DNA of 64,000 bases from Doris montereyensis. Taxonomy: Eukaryota; Mollusca; Gastropoda; Nudibranchia; Dorididae. The stretch lies in assembly GCA_037039925.1 (NCBI GenBank), contig JAXRKP010000178.1:10001-74000 (forward strand). Direction: 5' to 3'. The notes below the pieces were generated by a model. The model had not been told where the DNA came from and made no database searches. It saw only the letters and a list, made by a program, of their open reading frames with translations. The position numbers and the translations under genes were made by a program. This document shows positions 47,510 through 58,619 of this stretch, piece after piece (position 1 is the stretch's first letter; each line of letters begins with the position of its first letter).

Positions 47510-48750
47510 TAAAGCAGGTAAAGTAGAGTCGGGTATCTTCTTCCCAATTTCTCTGAGGTCTGCCTTTTGGTCTTTTACCTTGAGTTTTAGCATTGTATAC
47601 TGGTTTAGCTATTTTATTGTCATGCATTCTGTTTACATGCCCAAACCATCTCAGTTGATTCATTTCTATCTTCGTTTTTATGCTATCTGTTTTGGTTTGA
47701 TCTCTTATTGTTGTGTTTCTGATTTTGTCTCTTTTAGTTTTCCCTACTACTCTTCTTAGATACTTCATTTTAGCTGCCTGCACTCTACTGTATTCCCTAC
47801 TGTCTTAGGTCCAGGTTTCACTGCCAAAGAGGAGAGTAGGACAATAAACTGTGTTGTATACTGCCATTTTGGTTTCTGTTGACAATTCTTGTTTACCTAC
47901 ATGTAAATGCCTTTCCTAGATGATTATGTATTGCACTTGCCTTTTTGATTCTCTGGCTGATTTCTTCTCTTAGAATGAGTTAATCATTACTCCTCAGTAA
48001 TTGTAGCAAAAATATATTAGTCTCTCCATTTGGAGAAGTTGTCTCTCTTTCTTTACTTATTACTCCTGATGTTTCTGCATTGTTGCCTACTCTAGGGTTT
48101 AAATCTCCTAAAACCATTAATTCCTGTTTGGGTTTGAGATTCTCTGCAGCTGTTTTTCGAAGACATCTTTTTCTTCTTTGGTGGCATCTTCATTTGGTCC
48201 ATAAGCTATTAATAATTTAATTTCTCTTCCTTCTGGTTTAATATTTACCTTTAATAGCCGTGGGCTTACAAATTTCCAACTTTCTAGTAGCGGTTCTTGC
48301 CTTTTATGCATTAGGAGGTCTACTCCTGCTCTAGCTCTATCTTTGACATCTACTCCTGATAAGATTAGTATGATTTGTTCCATTTTCTATTCCTTGCCCT
48401 TTTTTGTTTGTTTCTGTAATAGCCAAAATGTCTATTTTGAATTTTTTTTCATTTCTTCAGCTAATTCTAACTCCTTTCCATTAATCGCCCTAACATTCCA
48501 TGTTCCAAAAATCACAGTCCATGTTCATTTCCAGAGTCGTCTTCGAAAGTTCAAGCCGGGTATATCATTGTATATTATTACTCTGAATCAGGTTGTTTTA
48601 GATTAGCCTACTGTACCCTAGGTAGATGGTGGGACTGCCACCTTAAGCCTCCCCTTCCGGGCCTTGTTATTTTCTGTCAGGGTTACCTCCCTTAGTCTTT
48701 AGTCATTCAAGAGCAGCCTGCGTCCACTGCCCGGTATTTCATCTGCTGAG
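47510..48750 (-). mobile_element. LINE family 1, minus-strand copy with internal deletion
   Basis: C-terminal RT tail (AAKMKYLRRVVGKTKRDK, LRWFGHVNRMHDNKIAK, GKRPKGRPQRNW) at 47510-47800 joins endonuclease (SGVDVKDRARAGVDLLMHKR, LLIAYGPNEDATKEEKDVF) at 48010-48383 and the 5' leader to 48750. The RT core is missing across about 47990-48010. Confidence 0.88.
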
Positions 48751-49449
48751 CCTTGAATATAATAATTTAACAACTTTTTCTCTATATATATAGTTTTTAT
48801 ACTGCCATTTCAATAATTCAATATTTTAAAATACATTTTAATATGACCGTACTGTCGGATAACTTCATCAAGCTTGTTGGATGAATTCGTCATTCCTCAT
48901 TTCATTACTTTTGTTAATTGGCCTAGCCTACCTTGCACGATTAATCTCTTACCAATGATTAGATGTAGTAAAATACCACCCTTAACCTTTTCTGTTGACT
49001 TTTAATTAAAAATAACACTCATGCATTATTGTAGTATTTCTTGTACCGTGTTTTAATTTAAGTCAAATAAAATGGGGGGGTAAAAGTCAAAAGCAATGGA
49101 AAAAACACAAAACAAAACAAACGAAAATCTAGCCCACTAAAAGGTGCCGAATTTTCCTGACAGGGCGTGACGAATTTCCCTGCTACTGACATGTCTCATA
49201 AAAATTACAATATCTTTATATTACGGAGCTTAGGATTGAAAGTGAAAGTATAGAAGCGAGAGGTCTGATTGGCCCATGTGACAGTTAAGTGTTGCGTGTG
49301 TTAAAACAAATTCACCACAGAAGAGGGCGATCCCACTCACTTCGTGAACGAAAGTGCCGGAGTTACCCGACTGTACCCTATCTCGAGATCTAATGGTGAA
49401 TCGTTCCCATCCACCAAATTCAAAGCTGTATTTTGTCACATCCAGGAGG

Positions 49450-50775
49450 AAATAGTGAAAATGTCGAATAATAACAATAAAATCATCATTAGATTTATGT
49501 TGTTACTGATTCAGCAGCGCTCAGACATAATTTGTCCTTCGGCCCGATGCCATGTGATGGTATCTGCAGGTGTTTTCCATCTATTGTAGGGTTCCATAAA
49601 TAGTGTTGCAAGTATCAGGTTTCTTGGGAAGTAGCTTGTCGCATAGGTCTTTCAATTTGTGGCATTCAAATAGGTGATGGGTCACAGTTTCATGGGGGTG
49701 GTCACAAAGCGGGCCTACTCAGGATTTATTATGTTTAGCTGTGTGTGGTGTGTTCGGAGCCTGAAGACGGTGACTTGGTCTTTACGTTTAAGTTGGTTGA
49801 TGTCATTTGTTTGTGGAGTGGCCATATGTCGGTATAAATCTCTTCGTCTTTCTCAAAACCCATCTGTTCATCCGGCCCTCTTCGCTATCAACTTTGATGA
49901 TTTGTTTCGCGGTCTGCATTGTAGTTTTTGTGATGATATTATGGAAAGTGAATCTAAGTCACTTGATGATTTGTTTCGCTGTCTACATTGTAGTTTTTTG
50001 TGGTTCTTGTTTAGATCCCCTTTTGGCAAGAGTGTCTGCTTTGTCATTTCCTGGTGTGTCCATATGTCTAGGGATCCACTGCATTACTAGCTGGACACCA
50101 TAGGTTTTAATTAGTTGGTCAGCTTCTAATCATGCTTGTTTGAGATCAGATCTCTGGCAGTTGTTGAGAGCATGTAGGACAGACATTGCATTTGTGGAAA
50201 TGACAATATCTGATATTTTACCTGGGAATGTATTGAAAGCAGTGTTGAGGTGGTAGAATACTGTTCCTATGGCTCTCTGCTTCAAAGTTGGTACATTTTT
50301 CTCCACAAGCCCCAGAGAAGTCATCAGAGGTGCCATCTGGGATTTGAATATATAGATACCGTATTATATTGATGTTGCTTTGAGAGCTGACCCATCTGTG
50401 TATACATGGATCCAGCTGTCAGGGTAGTCATCAATGTTTTTTTGTGGTGACATCATCAGGGTTGGCGGATCTGATTTTTCTTTGATTGTTAATCAGCTCC
50501 ATCTTGATTTGAAGTTCTTTGAATATGATATTTGGTGGATCTCCGTTCACCCGTGGTGTTTCTTTTCTTTGTTCCGGAAGATGGTGTCTTTCTTCTAGCT
50601 CCATAGTATGATGTAGTTGTGATTTCTGCTTGGGTTCATTAGCTGGTTTGTTCTTCTTGGGGATTGCAGTTAAATGGGCATTCCTCCAGACTAGGTATTT
50701 CACTTTGCCATGTCATGTTGATGAGTTTTAACAATACTTGTTTTCCTTTATGGCTTAGTTTTACTAGGTTTCAGC
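49450..50775 (-). mobile_element. 3' LINE fragment with RNase H domain (Jockey/I-like)
   Basis: Minus strand: IHVYTDGSALKATS (RNase H first aspartate, near 50400), FPGKISDIVISTNAMSVLHA (second acidic position now N, near 50195), QWIPRHMDTPGNDKADTLAK (50060-50110), then QVTVFRLRTHHTQLN and EWARFVTTP (49700-49800). This order, RNase H then xFRLRTxHxxLN, is the C-terminus of Jockey/I-type ORF2. The RT is absent. A short tandem duplication (TTGATGATTTGTTTCGC units at about 49900 and 49965) breaks it. Confidence 0.82.
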
Positions 50776-50984
50776 TTCTTCAGGGCGTGCTTAAGTTCCA
50801 TGCAATTGAAGTTTTCCTCAAATATTGGAAGGCTGACAGTTGGAACTCTTTCCCCCTTTTTCAGCTGTTGCAAGCGCTCTTTATCCTCCTCTTAGAGTTT
50901 TTCTGCTCTGTGTACTGAGGCAAAGTAACGGTTGAAATGTCTGGCCTTCTTTTGGTCTGTATTGATGTTATTATCTGTACTGAG

Positions 50985-51112
<128 letters not shown>

Positions 51113-51779
51113 ATGTGTGTCTCTCCCTTTTTAGGTCTTGGTTCTCTCTCTCTCAGTTATGTGTGTCTCTCCCTTTTTTAGGTCTTGGTGTTATTATCTG
51201 TACTGAGGGTATCCAAGAGCAAAAAAAAACTGCTATTCATCATCAGTATCGAATGTATTGCCGATTATGGACGACGAATCTATAGCGGTTGGCACTCTTC
51301 GGTATTTGAGTACGCTCTTGCGATAAACGATTGAGTCTAAATCCAAGTGGCATGTGATTTGATTTTTTCATTTAAAGAACTTTGTTTTTTTGCTTTCTCG
51401 AGTTTATTTCATGATACGAGTCAAAAGTTGAGCCTGTGTCAAGGTTGGCAGACATTTTTACAGGTGAAGCGGTCAACTCGGCAATCATGCCGCTGAGAAC
51501 AATTAAATGACGCAATATTGATGATGTATAGCATTTTTTTGCTCTTGGATACTCGTCATTAGCGACGAATCTAAGTCACTTGATATTTTTTATTCCATAC
51601 AGAGCTAGAGAGATCTGGATTGCCACTTAATCATTTCTAGCTAGTACCTGAACGGCATTTAATTCAGCATAAACAAAGATACTAGGACAATAAGATGGAT
51701 CATTGCGAGTTTTTACTACTAGGTTGTACTCCTGTAGTAAGGATTTGAGTGACGTCCCCTGGGTCTAGCGGGCTAGATC

Positions 51780-51813
51780 ACAGAACACTAAAACTACTGT
51801 TTTAGTGTTCTGT
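51780..51813. other. Perfect 15-bp inverted repeat with 4-base loop
   Basis: ACAGAACACTAAAAC, loop TACT, GTTTTAGTGTTCTGT. Flanked on both sides by direct GGGCTAGATC. No U-run follows, so not a terminator. Confidence 0.85.
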
Positions 51814-52816
51814 GGGCTAGATCTAGTTGAGCTAGCTGAGTGCAAAGCTGTTTTGAGCAGTGAAAAAATAGTGAAATCACGTGCTGCAAAATTGTTTCCT
51901 TTGTTGTTGTTTTTTTTGTCGTATTAATGTAAGAAGATATACCCTGTAATGAAAGCGGTGTTTATGTATTCATTTAATATGGTGGATGCAGTCAGCTCCA
52001 ATTAAATTTTATCTGTATGTCTATCACCCTTCTCTTTCTCTCTTTCTCTCTTATGTAGTGTCATCCCTATTCCTAAATTTTACGTCATCTTCATCAATTG
52101 AGCTAGTACTGTCATCCCTAGCATAATAAATTCCATCAAAATCATCGTCACTATCACTCTAATCATTAGAACAGACATCAAACAGATGTATTCTAGTCAT
52201 AAATGGCCTAGATATAGCACCGTTTGATGGACCTGACATCGTCAAGTCAACAAAAGGCGAAATTCTAAGCTGAGAAATATGTCTTCAAATCTATTTTCGA
52301 TTCGCCAGAAAAAAAAGTCTGAATTTAGTGTTACAGCAGTTCAAACAGTTGCAGTATGCATTATCTTCCGATTTGGGCTCTGTATTTTTTGTATTCGCAC
52401 TTAAGGAGTACAGATGGGGATCTTCTGGGTTTTCTCGGAGCACCTCCGTGTTTTTGTGTCTCATTTTATACACACTCAAGCACCAGCCGTCCGGTCAAAC
52501 ATAGGGCCTAGTCTAATTAGGATGTATGTCCCAAACAGAGAGTGAGTCAGTCACTGCCGTGTCATTTATCGCCGTGCAGTGAGAGAGAGACAGAGAGAGG
52601 AAGGAAAGAGAATGAAAATTGTAGTACAGACGAATGCCTAGTACTAGTAGTAATAGTACTAGTAGTGGTGGTGGTGGTGGTACCGGTAGTAGAAGTAGAC
52701 CTTTAGGATTCAAGATTTCAAGTTTGATTGTCCACTTTTTCGTTGTTGTGTTTTATAATTATGCCTCATTTACTATTTTACCATTGGTTTTGCCTTTTCA
52801 AGTGGGTTAAAGCGAA

Positions 52817-52934
<118 letters not shown>

Positions 52935-53939
52935 TACGTGCTTACACAGTCTACAAAATACAATATTACGAGACAGCATCCTGACCAACGCAGGCACCTG
53001 TAGTATTGTGTTAATATTATGTGTGAGCTACATACTATCTACATGTGGGCTACAATACTACGTAAATATTGGTTTATCTATTTTCACGGTCGACGCATGT
53101 TATTACTATAGGGCTAGTCACATGCACTTGGTAGAAAGTTTTGGGCTTGACTTGAACTGATGAAATGAAGCTGATTTGATTTGAGCTTATATATACCTTT
53201 TATTCTTTAATATCCGAGACTCAAGTCCAACGTTTCCTCTTTTATTTATCTTTAATCTTGTTGTTTTCTCTCACCTGAGATCAATGTATTTGTTAGAGGG
53301 GGTAACATTCAATCAAACAAACAAATCCAACTGACATCCACGCCCTTGCCTGATCACGCCCATAAAGGGAGATAACTCATACATGTTGGTATTGTTTAAA
53401 AACATTAGGGAATATTGTAGTTGTAGTAAAATATTCTGGAGGGAAGTAAAGTGACTACAGAATAAAGAGCCATGGAAGAAAGTGATTAAGAAAATATGAT
53501 GGAAATTAGTGACTGCGATAAAAGAAGATGAAGAATGTTTGGTGAGAAGACGCGTATTTGAATATAAAGAAATGAAGATAAACGAAAAGAAGAGATGATT
53601 CAATGGTTTTTGTCTGTTCTTGGGTTGTTTATTTTGTTTTTTGTGTGTGTGTGTGTGTAATTATTTGACTAGAGCTTATCAGGAAGAGGGAAGAGGAACA
53701 CCTTTTAATAACTGCTATGGGCTCTGTAACTTGCACAACATGTACAAGGCACCTGTGAAATTTTATGTTTTATAGAATCAGAGGATGGATAGTCTGCAAG
53801 ACTATACTGGCTTGATATACCTTTGAAAAATAAACCCATAGATATATAGGTAGCTGCCATACAGTACTCAAACTCCAACACTCTGTCTTGTCAGTCCAGC
53901 AATCTACTACTACAGGTGACGATATGATGCAGATCTCTT

Positions 53940-54055
53940 GATTTGAATTGATTTACCCACATCCACAACTAACGTGATCCCGGGGGTTTTGGTAGGATTT
54001 TTTTAATTTGCCCTGATTGCGATGTGAACAGCCAAGGGATCTTTAATGTGCACAG
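53940..54055 (-). mobile_element. SINE family a, 3' fragment
   Basis: Contains ATTTACCCACATCCACAACT, GGGTTTTGGTAGGATTTT and CAGCCAAGGGATCTTTAA, as in the copy at 21938. The tRNA-like head is missing. Confidence 0.75.
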
Positions 54056-54973
54056 AATGAGAGATAAAATCCCTCTTGAATTTTGGTTCTAAAAAGTTGG
54101 CATATCTGATAACATTGGGTTTTTATTTATATTGAGGCCCTTTTCTTTATATTTCTTGTACATGTATTTTATCGTTATGCTCTTAGCAATATTATTTTGA
54201 ATTTTTAAAGGGGGTGATAAGTTCATTTTGTCAGGGCTTGTCCCCATCCCTGTACAGTGTACCTTTGTGGCAGACGATGGTCTACCGGCCCACACACTAA
54301 TCACCTAAGTCACACAGTGTTAGTTAAAGTACCTTGATTGTTTCCAGGTGTCCTTTTTCTCGCATTCAATTTTACGTATTACTGAAGACTCTTCTAAAAC
54401 AAACGACCTGGTTATGAATCTTTATCCTTGTCTGTCCATTGTTCACCCTCAAAATTTTTGCCCTGACTGATTTTCCCATAAATGTCTGTTTCACAAACAC
54501 TGGGCATTTAGGCTGTCACTACTGTATTTGCCTTGTTTCTGGTGTGTGTAGCTGTAAAGTGAAAATTGAAATCATCCTCATGGGTGGGGGGATTTGATAG
54601 TAATTCTTGCAATTCTTTGATAAAGATTGTCTTAGTGGGGGGGGGGGTAGTTGTAAAATTGAAAGAATTACTGCGTGTGATAAGCCCAGGTGGGGTGAGG
54701 CTTGCAATATTTGCCTCATCTCTATATATGGCGACGGCCGTGTTTCTGTCAGAAACGGATTTTCGAGGAACTGTCCTGTTCCAATTAAGGGGCTTCGACT
54801 GTTTACTGTAGGTGTTATTGCATATGCTAGACCTACTACACTAATTTTCGAGATATAAGCTGTGTTTCCATGGATACTGTTTCCCAGCATCTACTTTTTG
54901 TTTTCAATCAAATCTTGATTGGCTATTTTGCTCCTCAATTTCTGTCTTCACCAGATCCCCGTTCTCGCTCAAG

Positions 54974-55111
54974 GTCCCCAAGGAGGCGTAGGCGTTCACG
55001 CAGTCGATCATACAGTCGTTCCAAAGTCCATCAAGGAGTCGATCTCGAAGCAGAGGCAGGCGCTGTCGTTCCCGGTCACCAGATCACAATGGAGCAGATG
55101 TTTCTGACTGA
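54974..55111 (+). CDS. SRSF2: SRSF2 exon 2, RS domain (one-base frame break)
   Basis: Arginine/serine-rich C-terminal exon. From 54974 it reads SPRRRRRSRSRSYSRSK in phase with exon 1 (acceptor CTCAAG|G). The more usual-looking CACCAG acceptor at 54951-54954 would put the RS domain out of frame and soon hit a stop. After CCAAAG at 55021-55026 the frame is lost: the RS pattern continues one frame over (SPSRSRSRSRGRR, then RSRSPDHNGADVSD and TGA at 55109-55111). One missing A in that run would explain it. Read literally, the frame continues as non-RS sequence to 55145. The RS domain is shorter than in vertebrates (about 45 residues here). Identity is secure; whether the break is an assembly error or real is open. 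Confidence 0.87.
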
Positions 55112-57975
55112 TGTCATCGGGCATCTCTCTCCATCTGCAGGTTGACCCATATGCACTTCGCAGCATTTGAGTTTGAGTTGCAGCATGTTCACACTAGGCT
55201 CCTGAAAGGTGCTTGTTCAGTGTTCATCTGCGTTTTGTTTGTAAATGAAGATTCATGTCCCATCTTTTCATTCCATCATACAGTTTGAAAACAATTCATG
55301 AAGTCTTAAAGACTTGCAATTTATGAAAGCAGTCACTTTATTTCATGGCTATGTCATACATATTTTTATAACAATTTTATTTTCATCTTGCTTGTGAAAG
55401 TCAGTGCTTTTGTGCATATTTTCATACATTGTCATGTCATATTCCTGTCTCTGTACCTTTTGATAACACTTTTTCTCTGTTTTATTTTTCATGTGCTGTA
55501 GGAGCTCGTAAAGCCGGGGTTGTTAGTTGCTGTGCAGTGCTGCTGTAGCTGTTACATCAGAGGTCGGGGTGTAGCTGTGGCCGATACGTGGCAGTAAAGG
55601 GTGGCAGTGGCTGATTCTTCTGCTGTAAAGAGTGATTGGTGGTAACAAGCTTGCAACTGCTGTGTGCCCTGGTATCAGGAAGTGGCTGAAGTGTGTTGCG
55701 GGCGAGTTGGAAAAGCCCATCCACAGTTGCTGTCATCCTTTTACTCACAGCATACATTGCTTCAGCTATATCCTCTACACCCCATCTTTTGCTTAACTCC
55801 TCTCTATACTATTACTATCCTCAGTGTGTCTGTTACTGATGATGTGTTCCTGAATTTAGAAAACAGCTGTCCCATCACAACCATTATTAGATTATCAGGA
55901 AGGCTGGAGTTCTTCCTTCCTTATCATCTGTTCATTCATCATCTTGCTATGAATAAGGGTTGAGACAGCATAATTTATGTGATGTTTGTAATTTTCCCCT
56001 CCTGCACCGTTATACCGCCATTCTTGCTTACCATCAGCTTTCCACCTTGGTAAGGATCTGACACAGTTCAAAAACAATGTTTTAACTTGTTATATTGCCA
56101 CCCGCCAGTGATTTGGCGTTAACTTTCCTTGATAACTATTGTAAAGAAAAACAAGCTGTTCACTGTAATATCGTCACCGTGCATAACCATTCCCTTTCCC
56201 GACATGATTCAAGAGGGTAGAATCTAGTCTGGCTTTATGGAGTCAAATATACTCATAAAGACACACAGGCATCAATGCCATGTGTGTCTTGTGAAAATAG
56301 TACTCCTACACTTACAGAAATGACACTGACACTAGTGCCACAAAGTTTCCTCACTATGAGAGCAGTGCAGGTTTGGTGACAAATGTTGTCGTTCGCACAT
56401 ATCACAACAAACAACAAGGTTATATGGATTTTTTTAATGAGTCAGAAACTGAAGATGGCAAAAAAATTAACGCAACGTTTGAGCGTATTACACAAACTTA
56501 CATTGAATATTTATATGTGTTCACCGGCAGCTTTCCCTGATAGTGTATTATCCCGCATGGCCTGGTATCGGATACCTGATATATAGTTCATTCTTTCCAA
56601 TTTTTCAAATTGAGATTCAATACTGGTATTAGAGGAGCTCTTTTATTTTTTATTAAGGATAGAAAACTGAGCTTTCATTTCCTGTTTGAATCATCCCGAT
56701 CAGTCTACTTAAAGAAAATCTATATTTGAAAAGATAAGGTTTAAATGGATCTGTTTACGCATTGATTAATACTTGTGAGGTTAGTTTTTCAATCAATGTG
56801 TCGGGATATTACCCCAGATGTGAGTGAGTAAAAATCTCAAACAGTTGTTCTTTGGAGGATCACAATGTCTTAGCTGTCACTTCATTAAGGAGGGTGGCAG
56901 GTTCTGAGGATGATTTTTTAGTTTGGAGAGAGATACAGTTTTAAGCTTCATAAATGAGTTCAGCATGGTGAAATTAGAGGAAAGAAATTGTGAAAGTTTT
57001 AAATTCCAATTTGCCATCTTGAATTTCTGGTGCAAAACTAGGTCAAATTTGGCAATTGTCAAAAACTAAGTAGTCCTAGTGTTTTTTTTTAGAGGTCTAT
57101 TTTTGCACATAGTGAATCTCTCAGGGGGTGGGGGGTGATGTCTTGTATAGTTTTCTTTTTACAAGTTTCCAAAAATTGAGGCTTGAAGGAAACCAATTTC
57201 TCTCAAATTTCCAACAAACATGAATTTCTTAGAAAGTACAAAAGATATTTTAAATATCCGATACAAGTCTCTTTTTTTTTTTTTAACTTTTTTTTTTTTT
57301 GCCCAATTTTAACTTTCTTTAAAAAAAATTATAACTTGGATTAAGATGTTTCATAATCCATGAGTGGCAGCGCTGTTTCAAATGTCTTGGAAAATTTTAT
57401 GTTTGCATGAAGAACTCTTGGAAAATGTGATTTTTTTTCTGAAAATGAGTGGGAACCCTGAAATTATCAATAAGTAGTTATGTAAACATTGATGTCAAAA
57501 TGGTGCTCAAATGTGCAGATTAGTGGGTTCAACAATGTGTCCTTTATTTTTAGTTTTGTCCAGCTGTGTTAACTCAACAGTCAACAGGACAATTTCTGTG
57601 ATGGCTTATTATTTTTAGCCAAATTTATTTTTCGACAAGTTTTGGAAAGCGGCTCATATTTTAGTTTAATCACTAATCAACAACAAAGTTTGTTACTGAA
57701 ATCAGCATCATTCTCTCGGTGAGTTGATGCTCTTTCAAAACATAGTGGCGTACTGGTAGTCTCAAAGAGATCTTTTCATTTGTTCTGGCTATTACAGCTG
57801 ATCAACAAAGGAGTGGGTAGTTATTCATCATATCTGCAGGATATACGTTTAAGTCTGAATGATTGTCATTTCAAAGGGAGATGTGAAGTTCAATTTCATT
57901 TCAATTTCACGCACATTGGAGAAAGTTCCGCTAGTTGATCATGTAATAAAATTGTTAATAAAATATTGAATTTCC
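55112..57975 (+). other. SRSF2 3' UTR / downstream region
   Basis: No coding potential. The first AATAAA signals I see after the stop are at 57945-57950 and 57957-57962, so the 3' UTR may be up to 2.8 kb or may contain introns: acceptor-like TGCTGTAG|G near 55501 is present. Vertebrate SRSF2 autoregulates through spliced 3' UTR cassettes; whether that holds here cannot be told from sequence. Confidence 0.35.
57945..57962 (+). terminator. Candidate SRSF2 polyadenylation signals
   Basis: Two AATAAA hexamers seven bases apart, the first found downstream of the SRSF2 stop. Placement is the only support. Confidence 0.35.
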
Positions 57976-58357
57976 TTCATTCATGCTTAGTTAAATGGAA
58001 ATGGAAAGTATAATATTAATAAGTCAGTTGTTTTTCAATTGAGCATGTGTTTTTTAATTTGTTCTTTTCATTTTATTTTTAGGCTTGGATCATCATCATG
58101 AATATATTTTAAAAAATACATCATTTAATCCAGTATGTGATCTGTATTCCAGCTTTCTTCTTTTGTTACATATTTTTTAAAGTGAAAGTTTTCATTACCA
58201 ACTGTTTGTCAATTGTCTTGTGTGTGCAGGCGGTTGGCGGGTGCTGCTGGGTAGCGGGCTTATGTCCTATTTCTTTCCTTTCCTTCTTTCACTTTCATTT
58301 TCATCTTGTTGCTTCCTCTTAATTCACCCTGAAATGGTGGATGTGGTAAATTTATTT

Positions 58358-58531
<174 letters not shown>

Positions 58532-58619
58532 GCGGTTGGAGTGTGCTGCTGGTACTGTAGTAGGTCCTCCTACTTCTTGTTTGAGATAACTTCAGGGCAG
58601 AATATTTTGACAATTCTGC

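Noticed and set aside
54951..54954. CACCAG as the SRSF2 exon 2 acceptor
   Set aside because: Places the RS domain out of frame with exon 1 and reaches a stop; CTCAAG at 54968-54973 keeps frame, though an indel could rescue the first site.
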